A stretch of DNA of 64,000 nt from Bythopirellula goksoeyrii. GTDB taxonomy: Bacteria > Planctomycetota > Planctomycetia > Pirellulales > Lacipirellulaceae. Location of the stretch: contig NZ_CP042913.1 of NCBI RefSeq assembly GCF_008065115.1, positions 133,211 to 197,210 on the forward strand, given 5' to 3'. The notes beneath the pieces are model-generated. The model ran no database searches. It worked only from the letters and a program-made list of their open reading frames with translations, and had not been told where the DNA came from. Both the position numbers and the translations under genes were made by a program. Of the stretch, positions 9,670-18,395 are shown in pieces (position 1 is the stretch's first letter; each line of letters begins with the position of its first letter).

Positions 9670-11586
9670 ATGATTCGCCACGCTTTTGCTGCACTGCTTG
9701 TCGTACTTTCGGTCAACTCATTTTCTGTCCAAGCCGCTGAGCCGGTATCAACCGAAGGGCACGTCTCGGCCGTTACCGTCTATCAAGGCCAGGCCCTGGT
9801 TACCCGCAAGATCGATATCGAAGAGACAGAGGGCCTCCTCGAATTGGTCGTGACCAATCTCCCCGAGTCAGTCCTTGCGGGCAGCCTGTTCGCCGAGCCG
9901 GGTGACGGAATTCAGATCCGCTCGGTCCGCTATCGAACCCGCCCTATTGAAGCCGACGTGCGGCAGGAGGTTCGCGAACTCGACGAACAAATCCAGGCCG
10001 TCGATGATAAGCTAGCCGCCGTAGCCCAAGAACGCGGCTTGCTAGCCCAACGGAGTCAATATCTCACTCAGCTCGCTCAATTTGCCGCAGTCACTTCCCA
10101 ACAAGAACTCAAGAACGGCGTCCTCAACGCAGACACACTTAAGGAACTCACGCAATTTCAATTTTCTGAGCGAGATGAGATCGCCAAGCGCGAATTGGAA
10201 CTGGCCCAAGAAGAACGGAGTCTAAACAAGGATAAAACCTTGCTCGTTCGCAAACGAGAAACTATTGCCGCAGGTTCCGCCCGCAATGTACGAGAAGCAG
10301 TCGTCTTCATCGATGTGCCAAAACGCACAGCTTCCCAATTGCAGCTTAGCTACCTGGTGGGAAATGCTAATTGGTCTCCCTCCTATAATATCCGAGCCAC
10401 CGATGAGCGTGACCAGATCACGGTCGAGTACAACGCCTCGATCGAGCAAATGAGTGGCGAAGACTGGAACGACGTGGAGATGATCCTCTCCACGGCGACT
10501 CCCTCGCTCGTTGCCAAAGCACCACAACTCGAAGCCCTCGCAATCAAGCTGGGTAATCCTGCACCGCAACAACAGCAACAACCGATGTCGGCCGCAGAGA
10601 ACTACAAGCAGGCCCAGCAGAACCTTGCGAAACTTGGCAAAATGCGCGGTCAGATCAATGCCGATGCATCCGGGCCTTTCGGTGACGTTGTTGCGTCGAG
10701 TCCACAATTGGAAGCCCGGAGAGCGGGACGTGGCCGTGGAGGATTCGGTGGGGAAGGTGGCGGTATGGGTGGCGGTATGGGTGGCGGTGTCGGTGGCTGG
10801 GGATTAGCAATGAGCGATACGGCTAGTGCCGACGCTGTTTTGAATCAAACTGCCGATCAGTTGCAACTCATGGACTTTAATAATTCGCTCAGCGAACTCA
10901 AGCGAGAAAAAGATTCAACACAAACACCTGCCGAAGGGGTGAGCGTCAGCTACCAGCTCGCCAACCGCACAAGCCTCCCCAGCCGTTCCGATCGGCAACT
11001 GATCCAGATTGCCTCGGTTCCGCTTGAGGGAGATTTTTACCGACTGGCAACCCCTGTATTGACCAGTTATGTCTACGAAGAAGCCCGAGTTTCCAATACC
11101 AGTGACCGCGTGTTCTTGGCAGGTCCGGCCGCCACATTCTTAGGTGGCCAATTCGTAGGGCGTGGCGAACTGCCCACCGTCTCCGTCGGCGAAAGCTTTA
11201 CCGTGGGGCTTGGCATCGACCCTTCTCTCCGAACTCATCGAGAATTGGTCAACAAGGAGGAACAGATTCAAGGCGGAAACCGGGTCGTCGATTTCACCTA
11301 TGAACTCACGCTGGAAAACTTCGGCGAAAAGGCGGCTTCCGTCCGTCTGCTCGATCGGCTCCCGACGGTGGGTGAGAACGACATCAAGGTAACACTTGTC
11401 AAATCCGATGAAGCGATCAGTACCAACGAAACCTACTTAATGACCGACCGCAAGGAAGGCATCCTCCGTTGGGACCTGGAAGTCCCTGCTCAAGCAGTAG
11501 GTCCCAAAGAAAAGGTACTGACCTACACGATGAAAATCGAGTACGACAAGCAGCTTTCGATCGTCGGCATGCCAAATAAGAAATAG
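9670..11586 (+). CDS. Exported MuiA-like protein (DUF4140/DUF4139)
   Basis: A 638-residue secreted protein with a signal peptide (residues 1-22, ending VQA). The N-terminal domain (about 30-120) with HVSAVTVYQGQALVTRKIDI matches DUF4140. A coiled coil rich in Glu/Gln/Lys/Arg follows (about 95-200). The DUF4139 region (about 215-636) contains QLSYLVGNANWSPSYNIRA, the family hallmark, and NRTSLPSRSDRQL. Between about 350 and 376 there is a low-complexity Arg/Gly then Gly/Met stretch that interrupts the domain. The family is named for a mucoidy inhibitor, but its biochemical role is not known. The ATG is preceded by GGAG. No operon partner is evident. Confidence 0.85.
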   Translation: MIRHAFAALLVVLSVNSFSVQAAEPVSTEGHVSAVTVYQGQALVTRKIDIEETEGLLELVVTNLPESVLAGSLFAEPGDGIQIRSVRYRTRPIEADVRQEVRELDEQIQAVDDKLAAVAQERGLLAQRSQYLTQLAQFAAVTSQQELKNGVLNADTLKELTQFQFSERDEIAKRELELAQEERSLNKDKTLLVRKRETIAAGSARNVREAVVFIDVPKRTASQLQLSYLVGNANWSPSYNIRATDERDQITVEYNASIEQMSGEDWNDVEMILSTATPSLVAKAPQLEALAIKLGNPAPQQQQQPMSAAENYKQAQQNLAKLGKMRGQINADASGPFGDVVASSPQLEARRAGRGRGGFGGEGGGMGGGMGGGVGGWGLAMSDTASADAVLNQTADQLQLMDFNNSLSELKREKDSTQTPAEGVSVSYQLANRTSLPSRSDRQLIQIASVPLEGDFYRLATPVLTSYVYEEARVSNTSDRVFLAGPAATFLGGQFVGRGELPTVSVGESFTVGLGIDPSLRTHRELVNKEEQIQGGNRVVDFTYELTLENFGEKAASVRLLDRLPTVGENDIKVTLVKSDEAISTNETYLMTDRKEGILRWDLEVPAQAVGPKEKVLTYTMKIEYDKQLSIVGMPNKK

Positions 11587-11593
11587 ATTTTTC

Positions 11594-11713
11594 TGTCATT
11601 CCGAGAGGAGTTTCACGACTTAAGGAATCTAGTTCGAACCATCACTGGCTCCCTAGGTGTACTGGTTATACAACGCAGATCCCTCTGGTCGTGAAGCTCC
11701 CATCGGGATGACA
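11594..11713. repeat. 120-bp element with inverted ends (TGTCATTCCGAG / GGGATGACA)
   Basis: The left end TGTCATTCCGAGAGGAGTTT (continuing CACGAC) is nearly the reverse complement of the right end GTCGTGAAGCTCCCATCGGG (continuing ATGACA). That gives imperfect arms of about 26 bp around a roughly 70-bp centre. It sits 7 bp after the MuiA-like stop and 38 bp before a convergent gene. Such TGTCAT-CCGAG palindromes are common dispersed intergenic repeats in bacteria. It may double as a bidirectional terminator, though there is no clear U-tract. Confidence 0.5.
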
Positions 11714-11750
11714 AATCCTCCTGGATTCGCTCACCACTTCAAAAAAGCGT

Positions 11751-12062
11751 CTACTTCAGCGACACCTTTGCGCTGCGTCCACTGGTCGTGAATTGAAGTT
11801 TCTCTTCACGTGCAAGCCAACCAACTCCTGCCAGCACTAGATCACTCGGAGCATCGATTTCCTTCTTCAATGCGGTTATCGTCAATTCTCCATTTTGGGA
11901 GAGCACGCTCCAAATATCGCCGGCAGTTATCCCAATTTGCTCGTTTCCCAACGCACCCTGTGTCTTGGAGGCGACACCGTTGGAGGACGACTTGCTAATG
12001 GATTGTTTCTTGGGAGTAGAAGTCTTTGCTACAGCAGACGAAGTTGCCTTCTTCTTGGCCAT
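11751..12062 (-). CDS. Small winged-helix protein with basic N-terminal tail
   Basis: The predicted protein has 103 residues, starting at ATG 12062, which is preceded by AAGGAG at good spacing. The frame is open further upstream, but no other start has a ribosome site. The first 40 residues are Lys/Ser/Thr/Ala-rich (MAKKKATSSAVAKTSTPKKQ) and look disordered and DNA-binding. The C-terminal 60 residues (ITAGDIWSVLSQNGELTITA, then LKKEIDAP and VGWLAREEKLQF) form a compact winged helix-turn-helix of the DUF2582 kind. It may be a nucleoid or regulatory protein, with no known target. It is convergent with the MuiA-like gene, and the following STAS gene is on the same strand 167 bp upstream. Confidence 0.7.
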   Translation of the reverse strand: MAKKKATSSAVAKTSTPKKQSISKSSSNGVASKTQGALGNEQIGITAGDIWSVLSQNGELTITALKKEIDAPSDLVLAGVGWLAREEKLQFTTSGRSAKVSLK

Positions 12063-12229
12063 GGTGTTCTCCTTGCTCACGTTCATCAGGGAAAGGAGGA
12101 TTGTTTTGCCGCATTCAATCCGACGCGCCACTAAGATACCCGAAACATGAGCCAGAGCCAAGAATGGAAATCCGTGGGGTAGGGCCCAAAATATCATCCC
12201 GACCTGGGCAGGGAAAACTATAGGGCAAG

Positions 12230-12592
12230 CTAGCGAAACAAGCCCGTCTTGTTGAAGGCCTTGCGGGCGGCATCCTCGTTGGCGGCGATATCGAACACCT
12301 TATTCAGCTTGGTAATCTTGAAGACTTCCATTATTTCCGGACAGATGCCACTCAACTTGAGTTTGGCATTGTATTCCTTCGACTTCTTATTGAGCTGCAC
12401 CAGTTTGCTCAAGGCCGAGGATGCCATGAACAGAACCGGAGAGAAATCAATAATTACACGGTCTTCGGTGGATTTATTCACCTCCGTGTTCAGATCTTCA
12501 AAGAGTCGCTCCAAGACGACTGGTTCGACAAGCCGATCGTCCAATATATGGATCGTGAGAATTCCATCCTTCGAGGTAGTTTGAATCGGCAT
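12230..12592 (-). CDS. STAS-domain protein (anti-sigma factor antagonist-like)
   Basis: A 120-residue single STAS domain: beta strand DGILTIHIL, then VIIDFSPVLFMASSALSKLV, the region where anti-sigma antagonists carry the phosphorylatable serine (SSALS here), then LKLSGICPEIMEVFKITKLNKVFD. Proteins of this fold bind or release an anti-sigma kinase according to their phosphorylation state. No RsbW-like kinase or PP2C phosphatase gene is adjacent, so the partner must lie elsewhere. The ATG at 12592 follows an AGGG site. It is divergent from the MtfA-like gene, sharing a 152-bp intergenic region. Confidence 0.85.
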   Translation of the reverse strand: MPIQTTSKDGILTIHILDDRLVEPVVLERLFEDLNTEVNKSTEDRVIIDFSPVLFMASSALSKLVQLNKKSKEYNAKLKLSGICPEIMEVFKITKLNKVFDIAANEDAARKAFNKTGLFR

Positions 12593-12744
12593 CGTTGGTT
12601 ACCCTTCTACAGTGCCAAGTAAGTCAAAGACGACAAGCGTGTGCTACATTAGCATCTCATGCCATGAACTCTACGACAAGCGGAAACCCGTAATTTTCTT
12701 TGGCAAGACTGTTCTCTACAATACCTCTATGAGGAAGCTACAAG

Positions 12745-13551
12745 ATGTTTTTCGGCTGGTTGAGGGAACGACGACGTCGCCGACTGCTGGCCGAGCCCTG
12801 GCCGAGCGAGTGGGAGTCGCACCTCTGCGACAATGTCTGGCAGTACTCACTCTTGGATACGACTCGCCAACAGAGAGTTCGTGATTTTGTCCATGTCATG
12901 CTCCAAGAAAAAGATTGGGCAGGGGGAAATCGTCTGATCGTTACCGACGAGATGCGTGTATCTATCGCCGGGCAGGCGGCCCTCCTTACGCTCGGTTTCG
13001 AGAAGTCCTATTACTTTGACCGATTGCAGACGATTATTGTCTATCCAGGAGTCTATCAATCCCGCCCAGCTGAGTCCTCCGAGCTGCTGCTGGGACATCT
13101 CGAATCGCCCCAATCGTTCCCCGATGTGCGATCGGGCGAATCTTGGCAGGGGGGGCCTATCGTACTGGCCTGGCAGGCTGTGCTGAGTGAAGGTCGCCGA
13201 CCCAAGTGTGGACGATCCGTTGTGATCCACGAATTTGCCCACCACATGGATAGCCTCGACGGTACAACCGACGGGTCACCTCCGATGACGGATTACAAAT
13301 TCGAGAAACAGTGGTTTCGGGTTACTTCGGCCGAATTCACTCGCCTGGTGCAAAGCAGCCAACGAGGGGAACGTACTTTGCTCGACAGATACGGAGCCAC
13401 GAACCATGCAGAGTTTTTCGCGGTCGCTTCAGAATGCTTCTTTACTCGACCCCACCTGATGGCAGTTGAGCATGGCGAACTCTTTGCAGCCCTCGAACGT
13501 CTCTTCGGTCAGGATCCGCGCGAGTGGTTGCCGTCACCGTCAAATGCGTAA
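12745..13551 (+). CDS. mtfA: MtfA-family (M90) zinc metallopeptidase
   Basis: A 268-residue protein matching the MtfA family (about 265 residues in E. coli) over its length. The central zinc motif HEFAH is in VVIHEFAHHMDSLDG. The conserved region before it includes VSIAGQAALLTLGF, YYFDRLQTIIVYPG and IVLAWQAVLSEGR, and the downstream part has EFFAVASECFF with a likely third-ligand glutamate. In enterobacteria MtfA binds the repressor Mlc and so affects glucose PTS expression. No Mlc or PTS gene is seen here, so that role should not be carried over. The ATG follows GAGGAAG. The sucrose-related genes start 150 bp downstream. Confidence 0.9.
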   Translation: MFFGWLRERRRRRLLAEPWPSEWESHLCDNVWQYSLLDTTRQQRVRDFVHVMLQEKDWAGGNRLIVTDEMRVSIAGQAALLTLGFEKSYYFDRLQTIIVYPGVYQSRPAESSELLLGHLESPQSFPDVRSGESWQGGPIVLAWQAVLSEGRRPKCGRSVVIHEFAHHMDSLDGTTDGSPPMTDYKFEKQWFRVTSAEFTRLVQSSQRGERTLLDRYGATNHAEFFAVASECFFTRPHLMAVEHGELFAALERLFGQDPREWLPSPSNA

Positions 13552-13701
13552 TTAAGCTTCCTCGATATTTGTTTTACACTTCTCTGATAGATCAAAACAC
13601 GCGTGAACATAGTGACTGCAGAGCATACTTATGCTTGAACTTAATTTCTGCTAGAATGCTTGCTCGAATTGAGAGTATCAGAATTCCCAGAGGAGGATCG
13701 A

Positions 13702-15054
13702 ATGATGTCCCAATCGTCGCAGCGGATCATGATGATTTCTACCCATGGTTATGTTGCGGCCGAACCGGAATTTGGCAAACCAGATACCGGTGGCCAAGTA
13801 GTCTTCGTAATCGAACTATCTCGATGCTTGGCGCGTCTCGGCTATGAGGTCGACATTCTCACCCGCCAATTTGAAGACCAGCCTGCAGTTGAACCGGTCG
13901 ACGACCGCGTGCGGGTTCTACGATTTCCATGTGGGGGAAGGCATTTCATTCCTAAGGAGACATTGTGCGAGGCCATCCCTGAATGGGTCCAGCGCGTCGC
14001 CACTTTCATTCGGGATGAAAGCCTCGACTACAACTTTATCAACAGCCATTATTGGGATGCAGGCCTAGCCGGACAGGCACTGGCCAATCGCTTATCCATT
14101 CCCCATATCCATACGCCGCATTCGATCGGTGCCTGGAAACGGGACAACATGGACGGCAATCCTGACGAATTGGAACAGAAATACAACTTCCGGCGTCGTA
14201 TCCGCGAAGAGAAGGTGGTGTTCGACGAGTGCGATTTATTGATCGCCACGACTCCCGTCCAGCGAGATTTTCTCCTCCGTCCCGATGGAGAATACGATTG
14301 CACGCGGAACAAAATCCGAGTCATTCCTCCTGGCTATGACGACCGCCGTTTCTTCCCTGTCTCGCGAGCTTCACGCCGCAGTCTCAAACAACAGTTTGGA
14401 CTCGATGGCCGCATCGTGCTGGCTCTGGGGCGGATCGCCAACAACAAGGGTTACGACCTCTTGATCCGTTCGATGAAAGAAGTCTTTGATCGTGTCCCAG
14501 AGGCAAAACTGGTATTGGCGATCGGCTCGACCTCTCCAAATCCTCAAGAAGCGGAAATGGTTGACGGCTTCAAGAATCTATCACGAGAGTTAGGGATAGA
14601 AGATCGCGTGATCTACCACGACTATATCCCTGATGAAGAACTGCCCGATTATTATCGTGCCGCTGACGTCTTTGCCCTCAGCAGTCGCTACGAACCATTC
14701 GGCATGACTGCCGTCGAAGCCATGGCCTGTGGGACACCCACAGTTGTGACTACCGAAGGTGGCTTATGGGAACAAGTCATGTGGGGCCGCGATGCGATTT
14801 ATGCCAATCCATTTGATCCTCCCGCATTTGGCCATGCGATCGCCTCGGTGCTGCAATATGATGAAATCTACGACCAACTGGCGAAATACGGTTGCCAGAA
14901 AGCGCGTGCCCATTTCACCTGGACTGGCATCGCTCAACAATTGCTAGCGTCGGTGGACGATATTCCGCGTACTCCGCAAGAACCCAATCTTGTGTTCGAA
15001 GAAGCACCGATCCATAGTCTAGCAGGAGAAAAGTCGTGGACGACCGGTTCCTGA
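13702..15054 (+). CDS. Sucrose-phosphate synthase-like glycosyltransferase (GT4)
   Basis: The predicted GT-B glycosyltransferase has 450 residues. The N-terminal domain begins with ISTHGYVAAEPEFGKPDTGG followed by QVVFVIELSRCLARLGYEVD, the acceptor-side signature of sucrose(-phosphate) synthases. It also contains INSHYWDAG and HTPHSIG. The donor domain has ALGRIANNKGYDLLIRSM and the E-x7-E motif in YEPFGMTAVEAMACGTPTVV. The start is set at ATG 13702, five bases after a perfect AGGAGG. The gene overlaps the downstream HAD phosphatase by 19 bp, and a GH100 invertase gene follows convergently. This supports UDP-glucose plus fructose-6-phosphate giving sucrose-6-phosphate, though specificity is inferred from similarity and context. 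Confidence 0.85.
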   Translation: MMSQSSQRIMMISTHGYVAAEPEFGKPDTGGQVVFVIELSRCLARLGYEVDILTRQFEDQPAVEPVDDRVRVLRFPCGGRHFIPKETLCEAIPEWVQRVATFIRDESLDYNFINSHYWDAGLAGQALANRLSIPHIHTPHSIGAWKRDNMDGNPDELEQKYNFRRRIREEKVVFDECDLLIATTPVQRDFLLRPDGEYDCTRNKIRVIPPGYDDRRFFPVSRASRRSLKQQFGLDGRIVLALGRIANNKGYDLLIRSMKEVFDRVPEAKLVLAIGSTSPNPQEAEMVDGFKNLSRELGIEDRVIYHDYIPDEELPDYYRAADVFALSSRYEPFGMTAVEAMACGTPTVVTTEGGLWEQVMWGRDAIYANPFDPPAFGHAIASVLQYDEIYDQLAKYGCQKARAHFTWTGIAQQLLASVDDIPRTPQEPNLVFEEAPIHSLAGEKSWTTGS

Positions 15055-15767
15055 TTGTCAGCGATGTCGACGGAACCATGCTGGGAGATGACGACGCACT
15101 GGAACGATTTGCTGCATGGCTGTCCTCGCGTCGTGAACAGTTTTATCTGGCCTACAATTCGGGACGCTTATCCGCTTCTATTCGGCAATCGGTTGAGACG
15201 ACGCTGTTGCCTGAACCCGATGCCTTGATTGGTGGCGTGGGAACGCAAATCGAGTTCTTTGTAAATCGCCAAACGCTCGACGATTGGCCGGTATCTGGGG
15301 CGAATTGGAATCTCCTGGTCATCCGCGATACCCTCGCCGCTTGCGAGGGACTCGACTTGCAGCCCGACGAGTTTCTCTCAGAGCACAAACTCAGTTACTA
15401 CGCTTACGTTGCCAGCGAAAATGATCTGGCCCTTTGGATGTCCCTGCTCGAAAAAAACGGGCAGTGTGTCCAGATTGTCTACAACTCAGTGAGCGACCTC
15501 GATATTCTTCCCGTCGGCGTCAACAAAGGAACAGCCTGCGCAGATTTGGCCGAGCATTAGAATATTCGAGCCGAGCGGGTGCTCGTCTGCGGCGACACAG
15601 GCAATGACCGCTCTATGTTCTAGCAAGACTTGCTAGGTGTGGTCGTCGGCAATGCACTTCCTGAACTCAAATCGCTTAAGTCCTTGCATATCTACCACGC
15701 CCAAGGACACTACGCCGCAGGAGTTGAAGAGGGAATTCGCTATTGGCTGGAGGCAAGTCTTCGTTAG
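15036..15767 (+). pseudogene. Sucrose-6-phosphate phosphatase-like HAD protein with two in-frame amber codons
   Basis: GTG at 15036, seven bases after AGGAG, starts a HAD-superfamily protein of the S6PP family. The nucleophile motif is SDVDGTMLGD (D10, D12), then NSGRL (motif II) and VNKGTACADLAEH. TAG at 15558-15560 stops translation at 174 residues. The same frame continues with NIRAERVLVCGDTGNDRSMF, which is HAD motif IV with the essential acidic pair. It meets a second TAG at 15621-15623, then runs on with VVVGNALPELKSL, HAQGHYAAGVEEGIRYWL and a final TAG at 15765. Without readthrough the product lacks motif IV and should be inactive. Both lesions are point changes (TGG and CAG/GAG are likely ancestral codons), so inactivation looks recent. 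Confidence 0.8.
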
Positions 15768-15814
15768 CCGCGTCGTGGCTGCCAGGTTCCTCGAGGCAGA
15801 GCGTGTTCCCGGGC

Positions 15815-17113
15815 TCAAAACTGCCCATCCGGTTCTGGCTCCAGATGCAGATCGTGGCAGGCTTTCACGAAACTGGCTGCACTCCACGCTTGATACGCCT
15901 TGCCCATCGGCCGACCAGTTTCGGCGTGATGCCATTCGTTAAACTCCCACTCGTTCTTCACTCCCTGCGAACAGAGACTCGCCAATTTGACTAATTCGCG
16001 ACGAGCAACCTCGGGCATCCCCAGCTTGTGAATGTAACGAACCCACAAACCGCCGATGAAGGGCCAGATGCCACCGTTGTGGTAATGATTGGGCAGATTG
16101 AGGACGTTGACCGCAAAATAGTCACGCCACTCCGGATCGCCAGCGTGAATCGGCGGGTACATGTTGCGCACTGGCCCTGGCTCGTTGACGCCAACTCCCC
16201 ACAAGAACCGGAACGTCATCATCGCCCGATCCTTGTCAACCAGCTTTGTCAGATACGCCAGGAGGTTGCCGTAGACATCGCATCGCCAGCTGTAATTGAA
16301 TGGCGATACTTGCGCGACCAAATAGCGAGCGTCACCCAGCTGATATTGCACATCGGCAAAACTAGGACCACTTTGGGACTCATCGTGGATCGTTGATGGC
16401 CAAAACCGGCGCAAGATCATACTCTTCACATGCTCAGACCAATTGCGATAATCTTCGGCTCGATCATTCTCGCCATGGTGATCAAGCATGTCGGCATGGC
16501 ATTGAAGACAACGGTGCCAGAGCACCTCGTCATAAAGCACATGATAGCTACGGGCGAATAGGTCGGTCCAATCTCCCGCTTCTGGGATCTCCAGCAGGCC
16601 ACAATTGTTAGCGTCGAGGGCACCGAGCCAATCCACGGCTTTCTGCAAAGTGTCTCGAAACTCCTCCGCCAGCGACCAATCCCCGAGATGTCGGCAAAGG
16701 TGGTGGACGGCGATGATCGTCCACAAGGCACTGTCGATCGAAGTGATTCCCCCTACGCCACCGTACTCGGGCTCGTCCGAATCAATCAGCACATGCGCCG
16801 GAAGTTGCCCAGCAGGTGCCTGATGGGAGAGAATCGTACGAAGGGTTTGGAATTGGCAATTTCGGATATGCTCGTCATCCAGATCAAGCGTCCAAATGAT
16901 CGTTTTGGCTCCGTCGCGGGCCCATACGGAGCGATAGTTTGCGTCTGTTCCACAAACTTGGTTGTCATTGAGCGAACAGGCTGAGAAACCCTTGGGCGTG
17001 ATGTTCCGCTCCAGGGCATCGACAGCCCGGCCATAGCCCAACTGCAAGAGAGCTTGGTCCTCTGCGGTAAGATTGCTGTAGTGACTGGGATCAAAAAGGA
17101 TGGGCTTCGGCAA
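15815..17113 (-). CDS. Glycoside hydrolase family 100 (neutral/alkaline invertase)
   Basis: A cytoplasmic (alpha/alpha)6-barrel protein of about 432 residues, without signal peptide. Motifs such as DANYRSVWARDGAKTIIWTL, the PEYGGVGGITSIDSALWTI segment, PEAGDWTDLF, VNEPGPVRNMYPPI and NHYHNGGIWPFIGGLWVRY match bacterial and plant neutral invertases, which hydrolyse sucrose to glucose and fructose. There is no ATG at the N-terminus. TTG at 17113 has AAGGAG eight bases upstream and is preferred; the frame is open to another TTG at 17146. It converges on the sucrose-phosphatase relic with only 47 bp between stops, placing synthesis and breakdown of sucrose side by side. Confidence 0.88.
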   Translation of the reverse strand: MPKPILFDPSHYSNLTAEDQALLQLGYGRAVDALERNITPKGFSACSLNDNQVCGTDANYRSVWARDGAKTIIWTLDLDDEHIRNCQFQTLRTILSHQAPAGQLPAHVLIDSDEPEYGGVGGITSIDSALWTIIAVHHLCRHLGDWSLAEEFRDTLQKAVDWLGALDANNCGLLEIPEAGDWTDLFARSYHVLYDEVLWHRCLQCHADMLDHHGENDRAEDYRNWSEHVKSMILRRFWPSTIHDESQSGPSFADVQYQLGDARYLVAQVSPFNYSWRCDVYGNLLAYLTKLVDKDRAMMTFRFLWGVGVNEPGPVRNMYPPIHAGDPEWRDYFAVNVLNLPNHYHNGGIWPFIGGLWVRYIHKLGMPEVARRELVKLASLCSQGVKNEWEFNEWHHAETGRPMGKAYQAWSAASFVKACHDLHLEPEPDGQF

Positions 17114-17361
17114 AACAGTGGCTCCTTCAGGGCAGAGACGCGACAATCACTCACAGACAACATGCTAACCAAACCTAGCATGATAACAGAAACACTTTAC
17201 CGTGGGGGTAGTGATTGGGCAGATTATGCGGATGTTTTTTTAGCACACAGTTGTCGACTATCAGCCGCATCACGCTAGCGACTCGTTCCTCTGGCAAAGC
17301 ATAACAACCGGATGCTAGCGCACCGTGGATGATGTAAATACGAGTAAATTTACGTCTCTAT

Positions 17362-17835
17362 TCAACGTCTCAATTCAAAAGGAGTCAGCGAATCCTGGTA
17401 GCGCTCTAACGACTGCGCTGGTTCAAGGTTAAAGACAGCCCGCCCATTGGTGGTCCAAGAGTGGTCTCGATAAGCAAAGATAGCCGTGGCACATCGCAGA
17501 TTGCTCACTGCTTCGACATCTTCCATGTCTCCCCCTGCGATGGCTTCGAAGCTGATCGAGGCGGTTACAAGTGCATACAATTCGCCAGTTAGCTGATCGG
17601 TCGCAAACAGCGGTTCGCCGGAGAGTTCGCAGTTTTTCCAGGTCAGCCCCCGAGGCTTGCCGGTGGCATCTGCTGCGGCCAAGAATTTCTCTGTCAGAAC
17701 TGGACGTTGCTCTTCGAACGATTGAATCGCATCTCTGCGAGTAGCCTCGATTTGAGCTTTTCGCCACCTTCTCCACAGTGCACCAGAGACTATAGCAATT
17801 CCTAAGCCAATTAAACAAACGACGAAAAATCGCAT
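17362..17835 (-). CDS. Hypothetical membrane-anchored protein
   Basis: A 157-residue protein of no recognised family. An N-terminal hydrophobic segment (residues 2-20, MRFFVVCLIGLGIAIVSGAL) followed by RRWRKAQ suggests a single anchor with the basic side inside. The rest is soluble alpha/beta sequence with a clear core (WKNCELSGEPLFATDQLTGE, LYALVTASISFEAIAGGDME) and a WTTNGRAVFNL segment. This could be a lineage-specific conserved domain. No gene is close enough to call an operon. Confidence 0.6.
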   Translation of the reverse strand: MRFFVVCLIGLGIAIVSGALWRRWRKAQIEATRRDAIQSFEEQRPVLTEKFLAAADATGKPRGLTWKNCELSGEPLFATDQLTGELYALVTASISFEAIAGGDMEDVEAVSNLRCATAIFAYRDHSWTTNGRAVFNLEPAQSLERYQDSLTPFELRR

Positions 17836-17960
17836 GCAGCAACTTCAAATTGAGGATCTGGGGGTCACACTACTAGCAAGTGTAAGAGAAAAGTGTGCTG
17901 TTTGACAGGCAATGCTGCTTCCATATGGTGCGAAGTTGCATAAAACCCGAGCAGTAAGCG

Positions 17961-18395
17961 TCAGTTTTGAGGCGATCTCTGCGGACGAGATTGTGGCGCA
18001 GGGAGCACTTGGTGGTCGGACTCGCCGGGGAAAGAAAATAAAGAATCCCCGGGTTCCGGTAGTAAAACACTGTCTTCGGTGCCAGAGTGATCTGGAGTGA
18101 CCAGAGCATCAAGCTCAGCATGGCAACCGGGGCTCTCAAATCCGCCACGGAAGGATTCGCAGTAGGCCAAGCCACTAGAGAGACATCCCCGAGTATGCAC
18201 ACAGCGAGGGACTCGAAGCGGCGCACAGCCATGAGTCCGAATCATCGGTACGTGGTGCCCTGGCCCGCAACCAAAGCCACAGTATTGTGCATGGGTACTG
18301 GGCAAGTGCCAGTAGCCTATTGATTGGGCAGATGAAGTGCCCGCCAACATTAGTGCCAAGAGAGCGGCACAGCAGAATTGGCGATGCAAAGACAT
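17961..18395 (-). CDS. Hypothetical secreted Cys/His-rich protein
   Basis: A 144-residue protein starting at ATG 18395 after a GGAAG site. The signal peptide covers about residues 1-23 (LLALMLAGTSSA). The mature part has eight or so cysteines and many histidines and glycines (YCGFGCGPGHHVPM, HGCAPLRVPRCVHTRGCLSS), which could bind metal or form disulfides. A Pro/Ser/Asp-rich tail follows. No family is recognised. It is transcribed away from the PEP-CTERM gene at 18830. Confidence 0.6.
   Translation of the reverse strand: MSLHRQFCCAALLALMLAGTSSAQSIGYWHLPSTHAQYCGFGCGPGHHVPMIRTHGCAPLRVPRCVHTRGCLSSGLAYCESFRGGFESPGCHAELDALVTPDHSGTEDSVLLPEPGDSLFSFPGESDHQVLPAPQSRPQRSPQN

Noticed and set aside
15558-15623. 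Genome-wide reassignment of TAG as a sense codon
   Set aside because: Many intact genes here end in TAG at the expected place (for example acnA at 7793, the sulfatase at 9433, pstS at 52189), so TAG is a normal stop.
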